A program made the position numbers and the translations under genes. Below the pieces are notes generated by a model. It saw only the letters and a list, made by a program, of their open reading frames with translations, ran no database searches and had not been told where the DNA came from. A stretch of DNA of 64,000 nt from Flavihumibacter sp. UBA7668 (GTDB lineage Bacteria > Bacteroidota > Bacteroidia > Chitinophagales > Chitinophagaceae): NCBI RefSeq assembly GCF_002483205.1, contig NZ_DLHM01000004.1, forward strand, positions 342,962 through 406,961, read 5' to 3'. Shown in pieces: positions 43,825 through 52,126 of the stretch; the first letter of the stretch is position 1, and the number at the start of each line of letters is the position of its first letter.

Positions 43825-43961
43825 TTCCAACAACTTGAAACTCCGCGTTTTATAACTTCGTTCTACCAAATTGGGATGGCAAAGATAAAGGGAAAATTTA
43901 TTTCAAAACAAACTTTTCCTAAAAATTTTTCAACCCTTAATTTTACACCACAACTGATAGT

Positions 43962-44939
43962 ATGCCAGAGAACAAAAACAGACAGTTCCTCGAATTCGAA
44001 CGCCCTATTAAAGAGCTGTTTGATGAAATCGAAAAAACAAAGCTTTCATCAGAAAAAACAAAAATTGATAATACCGACTATATACATAAACTGGAAGCAC
44101 AGGTCATAGAAAAACGCCGGGAAATCACCGAAAACCTGACCAGCTGGCAAAAAGTACAGCTCAGTCGCCACCCCGATCGCCCCTATACCCTGAAGTATAT
44201 CCAGAAAATGACCACCAACTTTATTGAATTACATGGTGATCGCAATGTAAAAGACGATAAAGCCATGGTCGGCGGATTTGCTCAACTAGAGGGAGAAACC
44301 GTTATGTTCATCGGTCAGCAGAAAGGTATCAATACCAAAATGCGCCAGCTCCGCAATTTCGGAATGGCCAACCCCGAAGGCTATCGCAAAGCCCTGCGCC
44401 TCATGCGCCTGGCCGAAAAATTCAATAAACCCATCGTAACCTTAATTGATACCCCCGGCGCCTATCCCGGTCTCGAAGCCGAAGAACGCGGACAGGGAGA
44501 AGCCATCGCCCGGAATATCTATGAAATGATGCGCCTCAAAGTGCCCGTAATCTGCGTGGTAATAGGAGAGGGCGCTTCTGGTGGTGCTCTCGGCATCGGC
44601 GTGGGCGATCGCGTGTTCATGCTGCAAAACTCCTGGTACACAGTTATTTCTCCCGAAAACTGCTCCTCCATCCTCTGGCGCTCCTGGGCCCAGAAAGAAA
44701 AAGCAGCCGAAGAACTCAAACTGACCCCCGATCATATGCATCGCTTCGGTCTCGTAGATCAAATTGTACCCGAACCCGAAGGAGGCGCCCATTGGGATTA
44801 TGACCAGGCTGCTGCCAACCTCAAGTCTGTACTGATTGAAACCCTGAAGGAACTGAAACAGGTCCCCGCAGAAGAGCGGGTGCGTTTGCGCATCGAGAAG
44901 TTCAGCAAAATGGGCTTCTGGGATGAATTGCCAGTTTAA
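43962..44939 (+). CDS. accA: Acetyl-CoA carboxylase carboxyltransferase subunit alpha
   Basis: A 325-residue subunit that, with AccD, transfers the carboxyl from biotin to acetyl-CoA to make malonyl-CoA for fatty acid synthesis. The N-terminal coiled helix (LEFERPIKELFDEI) is followed by the crotonase-fold core. That core contains FIELHGDR (about 88-95), DTPGAYPGLEAEERGQ (about 163-178), GEGASGGALGIGVGD (about 204-218) and SPENCSSILW (about 230-239). Length and motifs are complete. dapA follows after 36 bases on the same strand. Confidence 0.97.
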   Translation: MPENKNRQFLEFERPIKELFDEIEKTKLSSEKTKIDNTDYIHKLEAQVIEKRREITENLTSWQKVQLSRHPDRPYTLKYIQKMTTNFIELHGDRNVKDDKAMVGGFAQLEGETVMFIGQQKGINTKMRQLRNFGMANPEGYRKALRLMRLAEKFNKPIVTLIDTPGAYPGLEAEERGQGEAIARNIYEMMRLKVPVICVVIGEGASGGALGIGVGDRVFMLQNSWYTVISPENCSSILWRSWAQKEKAAEELKLTPDHMHRFGLVDQIVPEPEGGAHWDYDQAAANLKSVLIETLKELKQVPAEERVRLRIEKFSKMGFWDELPV

Positions 44940-44975
44940 ATCAACCTTCAACAACCAACTTATATACTTTTCCAA

Positions 44976-45863
44976 ATGGATCTCAGACATTCTCTTCGTG
45001 GTACCGGCGTAGCTATCGTAACTCCTTTTACCGCTACCGGCGAGGTCGACTATACAGCCCTCGAAAACCTGATCAATTTTCAATTGAACAATGGCGTTAA
45101 TTATATCGTAACACTCGGTACAACCGGTGAAACCCCCACACTTTCCAAAGAAGAAAAAAAGGACATCATCCTTTTTACCTACGAAAAAGTGGGCAACCGT
45201 GCTCCTGTGGTAGTTGGCGTGGGTGGCAACAATACCCATGAACTCGTTAACGATCTTTCTTCTCTTCCGCTTGATAAAGCAACTGCCGTATTGAGTGCCT
45301 GTCCCTATTATAATAAACCAACGCAGGAAGGCATCTTCCAGCATTATAAAGTGCTGGCTGCTGCATCTCCAAAACCCATCATTCTTTATAATGTTCCGGG
45401 AAGAACCGGACGAAATATGGAAGCATCCACTACCCTGAGACTGGCACACGAAGTACCCAATATTGCGGGTATCAAAGAAGCCGCCAATAACCTCGTGCAG
45501 TGTATGCAAATGCTCAAAGGGCGCCCTGATCATTTTCTGATTGTTAGTGGCGATGACGACCTTGTACTGCCACAGCTTGCCTGCGGAATGGACGGTGTTA
45601 TCAGCGTAGCCGCCAACTGCCTTCCCAAAAAATTCACCGATATGGTGAATGCCGGACTCGCATTCGATTTTACAAAAGCAAAAGCATTAAACGACGAACT
45701 GCTGGAAGCGTATAGTTTGTTATTTACCGAAAATAATCCGGCTGGTGTAAAAGGATTTTTAGCTGAAATGGGAATGATCCAGAATACCCTGCGTTTGCCA
45801 ATGGTGCCCCTTACTGCCGAATCACAGCAAAAAGTGGCAGCCTATCTCAAACAGCTTTCCTGA
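44976..45863 (+). CDS. dapA: 4-hydroxy-tetrahydrodipicolinate synthase
   Basis: A 295-residue TIM-barrel lyase that condenses pyruvate with aspartate semialdehyde in the lysine/diaminopimelate pathway. GTTGETPTLSKEE (about 48-60) is the active-site loop, and YYNKPTQEG (about 110-118) carries the proton-relay Tyr. YNVPGRTG (about 137-144) holds the substrate Tyr/Arg, and the Schiff-base Lys is in GIKEA (about 165-169). The esterase gene overlaps its stop by one base (TGATG). Confidence 0.96.
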   Translation: MDLRHSLRGTGVAIVTPFTATGEVDYTALENLINFQLNNGVNYIVTLGTTGETPTLSKEEKKDIILFTYEKVGNRAPVVVGVGGNNTHELVNDLSSLPLDKATAVLSACPYYNKPTQEGIFQHYKVLAAASPKPIILYNVPGRTGRNMEASTTLRLAHEVPNIAGIKEAANNLVQCMQMLKGRPDHFLIVSGDDDLVLPQLACGMDGVISVAANCLPKKFTDMVNAGLAFDFTKAKALNDELLEAYSLLFTENNPAGVKGFLAEMGMIQNTLRLPMVPLTAESQQKVAAYLKQLS

Positions 45864-46684
45864 TGCGATCTCTACTCCTTGGAGCAATTGGTCTGGTAAC
45901 AACCATCAACACCAATGCGCAGTTGTCAACTGCCAGCCCCAGGGTACAAATAATGGATTCCGCTTTCCCGATCAAATCACTTGGTCGGGAAAGACGGATC
46001 TGGATCTACCTGCCTGCTGATTATACAACCGGCAAACATCGCTATCCTGTTTTATACATGCAGGACGGACAAAACCTCTTTGATGCCGTAACCTCTTTTG
46101 CAGGTGAATGGGGGGTGGATGAAGAATTGGATCGAACCAATCTTCCGCTGATTGTTGTAGGCATTGATAATGGTGGTGCCAAACGTATGAATGAATACAA
46201 TCCGGAAGATCATGAGCGTTTTGGAAAAGGAGAGGGAAAAGCCTACTTAGAATTCCTGGTGAACGAATTAAAGCCCTATATTGATCAACACTATCGCACC
46301 AAAAAACAGGCAAAATATACCGGTATCGCAGGTTCCTCCATGGGCGGATTGATTTCCTATTATGCCGGACTCTGGTACCCCAAACAATTCGGCAAAATAG
46401 GCGTATTCTCGCCCTCTTTCTGGATTTCACCGGGATTAATAAACCTCACCAAAGAGGCCCTCCATAAACGGCGGCATGCCAATCAGCAATATTATTTCTA
46501 TGCCGGAAAAAAGGAATCACCCCAGATGGTAAGCGATATGGAAAAAATTATCAGCACCCTTCAACCGATCCTTCCAAAAGAATCCATCATAAAACGAGTG
46601 TCCCCAATCGGCGAACACAACGAAGCCTCCTGGAGATCCGAACTTCCAAACTACCTGCGATGGAACCTGAGAAGTAGGAAGTAG
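45863..46684 (+). CDS. Exported alpha/beta-hydrolase, putative esterase (EstD/IroE-like)
   Basis: A 273-residue hydrolase with a signal peptide (about 1-19, ending TNAQ). It belongs to the putative-esterase family (PF00756 type): RIWIYLPADY (about 45-54), YMQDGQNLFD (about 65-74), and the nucleophile elbow GSSMGG (about 152-157). A catalytic His is near the end (GEHNEASW, about 252-259), preceded by the acid in the YAGKKES segment. Its start overlaps the dapA stop. Its last codons and stop lie within a 7-bp repeat array. Substrate unknown. Confidence 0.83.
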   Translation: MRSLLLGAIGLVTTINTNAQLSTASPRVQIMDSAFPIKSLGRERRIWIYLPADYTTGKHRYPVLYMQDGQNLFDAVTSFAGEWGVDEELDRTNLPLIVVGIDNGGAKRMNEYNPEDHERFGKGEGKAYLEFLVNELKPYIDQHYRTKKQAKYTGIAGSSMGGLISYYAGLWYPKQFGKIGVFSPSFWISPGLINLTKEALHKRRHANQQYYFYAGKKESPQMVSDMEKIISTLQPILPKESIIKRVSPIGEHNEASWRSELPNYLRWNLRSRK

Positions 46685-46754
46685 GAAGTAAGAAGTTTGA
46701 AGTTTGAAGTAAGAAGTTTGAATTTAGAAGTAGGAAGTAGGAAGTAGGAAGTAG
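46671..46754 (+). repeat. Heptanucleotide array (GAAGTAG-type)x12
   Basis: Twelve units in unbroken 7-bp phase: six GAAGTAG, two GAAGTAA, three GAAGTTT and one GAATTTA. The array begins inside the esterase gene, covers its stop codon and runs into the gap before the convergent rnz gene. Confidence 0.93.
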
Positions 46755-46769
46755 CACATCGGACCAATA

Positions 46770-46804
46770 CTTCTAACTTCCCACTTCCCACTTCCCACTT
46801 CTAA
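46770..46804 (+). repeat. Inverted heptanucleotide array (CTTCCCA-type)x5
   Basis: CTTCTAA, three CTTCCCA and CTTCTAA follow in 7-bp phase and cover the stop codon of rnz. They are roughly complementary to the GAAGTAG array (46671-46754) and can fold with it into a large imperfect hairpin, which may end transcription from both sides. Confidence 0.88.
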
Positions 46805-47700
46805 ATTCTATACGTGGTTCCTTCCAGCGCCAGTTGCGTATTCTCAAACACTTCTTTTGCTTCTTCTTCGAATTGATGGAGTTTTTCGTATTTGGAACTG
46901 AAATGACCAATCAGTAATCTTCCAACACCAGCTTTTAGGGCGATGGTTGCCGCTTCATGTGTGGTGCAGTGGAAACGCTTGGCAGCACGATCTGCCAGGT
47001 CTTTCAGGTACGTCGTTTCATGATAGAGCAAATCAACCCCCTGAACCGATTCAATCAAGGCTTCATTGTAGCAGGTATCTGCAGAATAAGCATAGGAATG
47101 CGGCGCAGGAGCGGGATCCGTAACCCATTCGTTTGAAATCACCTGCCCGGTTTTTGTTTCATAATCGGCGCCCCATTTCAGCCGATCATAAAACACAGCC
47201 GGAACACCATGACGAACTGCATTCTCCGGGTTGATTTTACGCGGGGCTTTAACCTGGTCAAACCGAAATCCCCAACAGGGAATCCGGTGACTGGTAGAAA
47301 AAGCCGTTACCCGGAATTTGTCCGTTTCTACCAACTTACCACTAGCCAATGGATGAAAATGTAAGGTATAAGGGAGTGTTGTATCAGCAACTTGCAATTG
47401 TAAGTTGATAATCGTCAATAAATCAGACGGAGCATACAGATGCAAATCCAATTCACGACCCAGGAGGCCCATGCTGGTCAGTAAGCCAATTAGTCCGAAA
47501 TAATGATCACCATGCAGGTGAGATATAAAGATGTGCTGGATTTTGCTTCGTCTTATCTTGTATTTGGCCATTTGCATTTGGGTTCCTTCGCCGCAATCAA
47601 CCAGAAACAGGTGTTCATCCAGGGTCACAATCTGTGCCGTGGGATGCCGGTCAAATGCAGGAAGGGCGGAGTTATTGCCCAAAATCGTAACAGCCATCAT
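46801..47700 (-). CDS. rnz: Ribonuclease Z
   Basis: A 299-residue metallo-beta-lactamase-fold endonuclease that trims tRNA 3' ends. The zinc-site motif HLHGDHYFGL is at about residues 61-70. DCGEGTQMQ (about 35-43), further metal ligands at the SADTCYN Asp (about 212) and GHFSSKY (about 268-274) are present. The length is that of the short bacterial RNase Z. tRNA-Asp in this window lacks an encoded CCA, consistent with a need for such an enzyme. It follows the STAS gene by 3 bases. Confidence 0.95.
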   Translation of the reverse strand: MMAVTILGNNSALPAFDRHPTAQIVTLDEHLFLVDCGEGTQMQMAKYKIRRSKIQHIFISHLHGDHYFGLIGLLTSMGLLGRELDLHLYAPSDLLTIINLQLQVADTTLPYTLHFHPLASGKLVETDKFRVTAFSTSHRIPCWGFRFDQVKAPRKINPENAVRHGVPAVFYDRLKWGADYETKTGQVISNEWVTDPAPAPHSYAYSADTCYNEALIESVQGVDLLYHETTYLKDLADRAAKRFHCTTHEAATIALKAGVGRLLIGHFSSKYEKLHQFEEEAKEVFENTQLALEGTTYRI

Positions 47701-47703
47701 AGT

Positions 47704-48099
47704 TTAATCGTTGTTGAATAAAGGTTCGTCGTCGTCCAGTAATTCCCGTTCAATCTCTTCCATCTGAACAATATCCCAGGCTTCCGACTCGGTTGGGGTG
47801 GCACTCAGGATCTCCAGCAATTGCTGTTCATCCAGGTATTGCTCCACTCCCGGTTGTATTTCGCACACTACAAAAGAAGCGTTGTTTTCGTAGTAAGACT
47901 GCTGTACCTTGATCAGGGTTTCAATCGCCGGTAATTCGATGGCTTCTACCTGCTTCATGTTCAAAACCACGCTTTTAACGTCATTTTGCAGGTAAGTTGA
48001 TAAACCAGATTGAATTTCTGCTGTCATATTAGCAGTCAATTTGGGTTCAAGGATCGTAATGACATGAAATTTCTCCTTGGTATCAATTTTGACCTGCAT
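47704..48099 (-). CDS. STAS-domain protein
   Basis: A 131-residue protein with a STAS domain at about residues 8-105 (KLTANMTAEIQSGLSTYL, SVVLNMKQVEAIELPAIETLI). The domain ends in a very acidic tail (EREELLDDDE-like). STAS proteins act as anti-anti-sigma factors or binding modules; the conserved Ser/Thr of SpoIIAA-type proteins is replaced here by Glu-Leu-Pro context, so phosphorylation control is doubtful. It is cotranscribed with rnz, a pairing I recall as common in Bacteroidota. Confidence 0.75.
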   Translation of the reverse strand: MQVKIDTKEKFHVITILEPKLTANMTAEIQSGLSTYLQNDVKSVVLNMKQVEAIELPAIETLIKVQQSYYENNASFVVCEIQPGVEQYLDEQQLLEILSATPTESEAWDIVQMEEIERELLDDDEPLFNND

Positions 48100-48149
48100 A
48101 TTGTTTAAAATTTAGTATGGATTTTAACGTTATTAGGGTGGCGGCGAAG

Positions 48150-48157
48150 CAAACCTA
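48150..48157 (-). promoter_or_regulatory. -7 element for the STAS-rnz operon
   Basis: TAGGTTTG on the minus strand fits TAnnTTTG, 50 bases before the ATG at 48099. No TTG lies at the expected distance. Confidence 0.4.
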
Positions 48158-48205
48158 AACTCAAAAATATTCGTTATTATTGTATAACACACAACTACTT
48201 ATAAA

Positions 48206-50737
48206 ATGGACAACAATTTTTCAGCCCAGGTAAAGGAGATCATCTCGTTCAGCAGGGAGGAGGCATTGAGGTTGGGTAATGATTTTATCGGTACGGAGCA
48301 CCTGTTGCTTGGGCTGATAAGAGAAGGTGATAACACCGCTGTCCGTATTCTCAAGAGTTTCAATGTGGACCTGTATGAATTGCGCAAGGAAGTGGAATTG
48401 GCAGTGAAGGATAAAACCGGAAAGAATATTGCCAATATCAACAGCCTGCCGTTAACGAAACAGGCAGAGAAGGTAATTCGTGTAACTGTTCTGGAGGCGA
48501 AGGCACTTAAAAGTCCGACCGTTGAAACAGAACACCTCATGTTATCAATTCTCAAGAACAAAGAAAATATTGCTACACAAATCTTAAATCAGTTTGACGT
48601 GGACTACGATTTATTCCGGAACGAACTGGGAGTCGTGAAAAGCAATGATGTGAGAAGCGAATATCCCGACGAAAACGACGACGATTTTGATGAAGAGAAA
48701 AAGTATAGTCAGCAGAAAGCCAAACAGGCCGGTACTACCAAAAGTAAAACACCGGTGTTGGACAACTTTGGTCGGGACATTACCCGCCTGGCTGAATCTG
48801 GTTCTCTTGATCCCATCGTTGGTCGGGAAGAAGAAATCGAACGCGTTTCGCAAATTCTCAGTCGCCGTAAAAAGAACAACCCCATCCTCATCGGTGAACC
48901 CGGTGTTGGTAAAACAGCCATTGTTGAGGGACTGGCACTTCGCATTGTACAGCGGAAAGTATCCCGCGTATTGTTTGATAAACGCGTGATATCCCTGGAT
49001 CTTGCTGCACTGGTAGCAGGTACCAAGTACCGCGGACAGTTTGAAGAGCGCATGAAAGCCATCATGAATGAGCTGGAGAAAAACAGAGATGTGATTCTCT
49101 TCATTGATGAAATTCATACCATTGTTGGTGCTGGTGGTGCCAGTGGATCACTGGATGCCTCCAATATCTTCAAGCCGGCTCTGGCACGTGGAGAGTTGCA
49201 ATGTATCGGTGCATCTACACTGGACGAGTACCGTATGTATATTGAGAAAGACGGCGCCCTGGATCGTCGCTTTCAAAAGGTAATGGTAGATCCGCCAAGT
49301 GTGGACGAAACCATTATGATTCTGAACAATATCAAATCGAAATACGAAGAGTACCACAATGTTAATTATTCGGATGATGCCATTGACGCCTGTGTTAAAC
49401 TGAGTGATCGGTATATGACAGATCGGCTGCTTCCTGATAAAGCGATCGATGTTTTGGATGAAGTAGGTGCCCGTGTGCATCTGAAAAATATCAATGTGCC
49501 GGATGAAATTCTTGATCTTGAAAAAAAGATTGAGGATGTGAAGAATGAAAAAAACCGCGTGGTAAAAAGCCAGAAGTTTGAAGAAGCTGCTTCTCTGCGT
49601 GATACGGAAAAACGTTTGCAGGAAGATCTGGAAAAAGCGAAAGCACAGTGGGAAGAAGAAAGCAAACACAAACGGTATCCGATTGAAGAAGAGGATATCG
49701 CCGAAGTGGTGAGTATGATGACGGGTATTCCGGTGAAACGGATGGTGCAGGCGGAAAGTGAGAAGCTGAAAAAAATGTCGGATGATATGCGTGGCATGGT
49801 AATCGGACAGGAAGAAGCCATCTCCAAAGTGGTGAAAGCCATTCAGCGGAACCGGGTTGGATTGAAAGATCCGAAAAAGCCGGTGGGTACCTTTATCTTC
49901 CTCGGTCCAACCGGGGTTGGTAAAACAGAACTGGCACGTTCTCTGGCCCGCTATATGTTTGACAGCGAAGATGCGCTGATCCGGATTGATATGAGTGAAT
50001 ACATGGAGAAATTCACCATCAGTCGTTTGATTGGTGCGCCTCCGGGTTATGTTGGGTATGAAGAAGGTGGTCAGTTAACGGAAAAAGTTCGTCGCAAACC
50101 ATACAGCGTGATTCTGTTGGATGAAATCGAAAAAGCCCATCCGGATATCTATAATATTCTGTTGCAGGTATTGGATGATGGTCAGTTGACAGACGGACTG
50201 GGTCGGAAAGTTGATTTCAAAAACAGTATGATCATCATGACTTCCAATATTGGTGTTCGCCAGTTGAAGGATTTCGGAGATGGTGTTGGTTTTGCAACAG
50301 CTGCCCGTTCTGCTCATTCAGACGAAAACAATAAAGCAGTTATTGAAAAGGCACTGAAGCGTACCTTCTCACCTGAATTCCTGAACCGGATTGATGATGT
50401 GATCATCTTTAATTCACTGGATAAAGGGCATATCTTCCAGATCATTGATATCCTGTTGAAAGGTGTGTTGAAACGCCTGAACAACCTGGGTTTCACACTG
50501 GAACTGACAGAAGATGCAAAAAACTTCATTGCTGAAAAAGGATATGATTCGCAGTTTGGCGCAAGACCATTACATCGTGCTCTTCAGAAATACCTGGAAG
50601 ATCCGTTGGCAGAAGAAATTCTGAATATGACCATCAAACAGGGAGATATACTGATTGCCGACCTGGATAAGGAGAACAACAAAATTGTTTTTACCATCCG
50701 TGAATCTTCCCCTAAAAAGGAAAAATCAGCAACCTAA
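48206..50737 (+). CDS. clpC: ATP-dependent Clp protease ATP-binding subunit ClpC
   Basis: An 843-residue Hsp100 unfoldase that feeds proteins to ClpP. The N-terminal Clp_N repeats span about 5-145. The first AAA+ module has Walker A GEPGVGKT (about 232-239) and Walker B VILFIDE (about 298-304). A UVR-like coiled insert (KKIEDVKNEKNRVVKSQKFEEAASLRD, described here only by its ends) sits near 430-470. The second module has GPTGVGKT (about 571-578) and the C-terminal D2-small domain. The presence of the UVR-type middle identifies ClpC rather than ClpA or ClpB. It is a single gene with its own terminator. Confidence 0.94.
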   Translation: MDNNFSAQVKEIISFSREEALRLGNDFIGTEHLLLGLIREGDNTAVRILKSFNVDLYELRKEVELAVKDKTGKNIANINSLPLTKQAEKVIRVTVLEAKALKSPTVETEHLMLSILKNKENIATQILNQFDVDYDLFRNELGVVKSNDVRSEYPDENDDDFDEEKKYSQQKAKQAGTTKSKTPVLDNFGRDITRLAESGSLDPIVGREEEIERVSQILSRRKKNNPILIGEPGVGKTAIVEGLALRIVQRKVSRVLFDKRVISLDLAALVAGTKYRGQFEERMKAIMNELEKNRDVILFIDEIHTIVGAGGASGSLDASNIFKPALARGELQCIGASTLDEYRMYIEKDGALDRRFQKVMVDPPSVDETIMILNNIKSKYEEYHNVNYSDDAIDACVKLSDRYMTDRLLPDKAIDVLDEVGARVHLKNINVPDEILDLEKKIEDVKNEKNRVVKSQKFEEAASLRDTEKRLQEDLEKAKAQWEEESKHKRYPIEEEDIAEVVSMMTGIPVKRMVQAESEKLKKMSDDMRGMVIGQEEAISKVVKAIQRNRVGLKDPKKPVGTFIFLGPTGVGKTELARSLARYMFDSEDALIRIDMSEYMEKFTISRLIGAPPGYVGYEEGGQLTEKVRRKPYSVILLDEIEKAHPDIYNILLQVLDDGQLTDGLGRKVDFKNSMIIMTSNIGVRQLKDFGDGVGFATAARSAHSDENNKAVIEKALKRTFSPEFLNRIDDVIIFNSLDKGHIFQIIDILLKGVLKRLNNLGFTLELTEDAKNFIAEKGYDSQFGARPLHRALQKYLEDPLAEEILNMTIKQGDILIADLDKENNKIVFTIRESSPKKEKSAT

Positions 50738-50760
50738 AATTCTAAGCATATTCTAATTCC

Positions 50761-50788
50761 AAGGCTACCTGCATGGGTAGCCTTTTTT
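50761..50788 (+). terminator. Intrinsic terminator after clpC
   Basis: AAGGCTACC pairs perfectly with GGTAGCCTT over a 6-base loop, followed by a T run, 23 bases after the stop. Confidence 0.9.
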
Positions 50789-50802
50789 GTATCTTGACAA
50801 TT

Positions 50803-51252
50803 ATGTGTGCATTACCCCGGGAACCTGAAAAACCGCTTTATTTTACCATTTTGACAGTAGCCAGTATTATCCTTTTGCTGGCAAACTGGATACTTGCAAT
50901 TATTGAATATCCTTCATTGCCTTCCGTCATTCCTTCTCATTTTAATTCAATCGGAACAGTGGATGGATACAGTAATAAAGTAACGGTGTTTTTATTGCCT
51001 TCAGTCGCAAGTTTTACCTTGCTGATTTTGTTATTGGTTGCTGGCCAGTTAAACCCAATGAGGGAAGCGAGAATACTTAAGGTTATCGGGTTTTTGACAG
51101 CCTTGTTATTTCTATTGATTGAAGTCTTTTTATTGTACGCTGCAAAAACAGGACATACTCCACAGCATTTCTATCTGGTTTTCATGCTTTCAGGAATTAT
51201 GGTAATCTACCCATTTATTGAAATGATAGTTGATAGAAAAAGACAAAAATAG
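50803..51252 (+). CDS. DUF1648-domain membrane protein
   Basis: A 149-residue membrane protein with four hydrophobic segments (about 20-42, 62-85, 94-112 and 118-136). The loop SVIPSHFNSIGTVDGYSNK after the first helix is the DUF1648 signature, as at the N-terminus of SdpI-like immunity proteins. The ATG at 50803 is chosen because the earlier in-frame start lies inside the clpC terminator. It is a single gene and its role is unknown. Confidence 0.78.
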   Translation: MCALPREPEKPLYFTILTVASIILLLANWILAIIEYPSLPSVIPSHFNSIGTVDGYSNKVTVFLLPSVASFTLLILLLVAGQLNPMREARILKVIGFLTALLFLLIEVFLLYAAKTGHTPQHFYLVFMLSGIMVIYPFIEMIVDRKRQK

Positions 51253-51280
51253 TGGGGGTGTTCACTTATAAGGCTGCCCA

Positions 51281-51315
51281 CTTTTTACTTTCTACTTTTA
51301 ACTTTTTCCTTTCAT
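51281..51315 (+). repeat. Heptanucleotide array (CTTTNNN)x5
   Basis: CTTTTTA, CTTTCTA, CTTTTAA, CTTTTTC and CTTTCAT follow in 7-bp phase and end exactly where the cmk -7 box begins. Confidence 0.75.
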
Positions 51316-51323
51316 TATCTTTG
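51316..51323 (+). promoter_or_regulatory. -7 element for cmk
   Basis: TATCTTTG fits TAnnTTTG and lies only 4 bases before the ATG at 51328, predicting a nearly leaderless mRNA. The -33 region is part of a pyrimidine heptad array without TTG. Confidence 0.5.
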
Positions 51324-51327
51324 CCGA

Positions 51328-52017
51328 ATGTCTGGCAGAAAAAAAATCATCATCACCATCGATGGATGGAGCAGTTGTGGTAAAAGTACCGTGGCAAAAC
51401 AATTGGCCAAGGAGTTGAACTATGTATATATCGATAGTGGTGCCATGTACCGTGCAATTACCCTGTATTTTTTGAGGAATCATATCGACTGGACTACCAC
51501 AGAGGAAGTGAAAGAAGCATTACTTAATATTCAACTTGATTTTCGCTTTAATGAACACAGCCAGCAAACGGAAATGTTCCTGAATGATGAAAATGTGGAA
51601 TATGTAATCCGTGATTTGGTTGTAGCTGAAAAAGTGAGTGAGATTGCTGCTATTCGCGAAGTACGGGAGTTTGCTGTAAAACAACAGCAAACCATGGGCA
51701 AAAAAAAGGGAATCGTTATGGATGGCCGTGATATCGGAACCGTCGTTTTCCCGAATGCAGAATTGAAAATTTTCATGACTGCAGATAATGCGGTTCGGGT
51801 GCAGCGCAGATTCAGAGAGCTCTATGAAAAAAATCCTAATGTAACAATTGAGGAGGTAAAGAATAACCTCGAAATGCGCGATTATATTGACAGCAATCGC
51901 GAAGTAAGCCCGCTTCGCCAGGCGGAAGATGCGCTGGTATTGGATAATTCCAAACTGAATATGCAGGAGCAATTGCAGATTGCACTGGGTTGGGTAAAGG
52001 AAAGATTACCCGCTTAA
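51328..52017 (+). CDS. cmk: Cytidylate kinase
   Basis: A 229-residue kinase that phosphorylates CMP and dCMP. The P-loop variant DGWSSCGKST (about 12-21) replaces the usual DGPSGSGKST. YIDSGAMYRA (about 34-43), the substrate motif MDGRDIGTVVFP (about 131-142) and the LID segment RFREL are present. NNLEMRDYIDSNREVSPL (about 184-201) and ALVLDNS close the family pattern. The length is normal. Confidence 0.94.
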   Translation: MSGRKKIIITIDGWSSCGKSTVAKQLAKELNYVYIDSGAMYRAITLYFLRNHIDWTTTEEVKEALLNIQLDFRFNEHSQQTEMFLNDENVEYVIRDLVVAEKVSEIAAIREVREFAVKQQQTMGKKKGIVMDGRDIGTVVFPNAELKIFMTADNAVRVQRRFRELYEKNPNVTIEEVKNNLEMRDYIDSNREVSPLRQAEDALVLDNSKLNMQEQLQIALGWVKERLPA

Positions 52018-52126
52018 TTTTCTTAATCCCAACTTTTTCCCGATCTCGTAAGCGCTTTTCCTCATTGCGTAAACGCATCGGATTACCGCCTGTTAACTTC
52101 GCGCCTTATAAACCATAAGAACGAAG

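Noticed and set aside
44442..45533. 363-codon frame antisense to accA and dapA
   Set aside because: It mirrors two certain core genes, has His/Gly/Phe-rich composition typical of shadow frames, and crosses their junction.
48611..49842. Several antisense frames inside clpC
   Set aside because: Codon constraints of the clpC sequence create them; no domain or start signal supports any.
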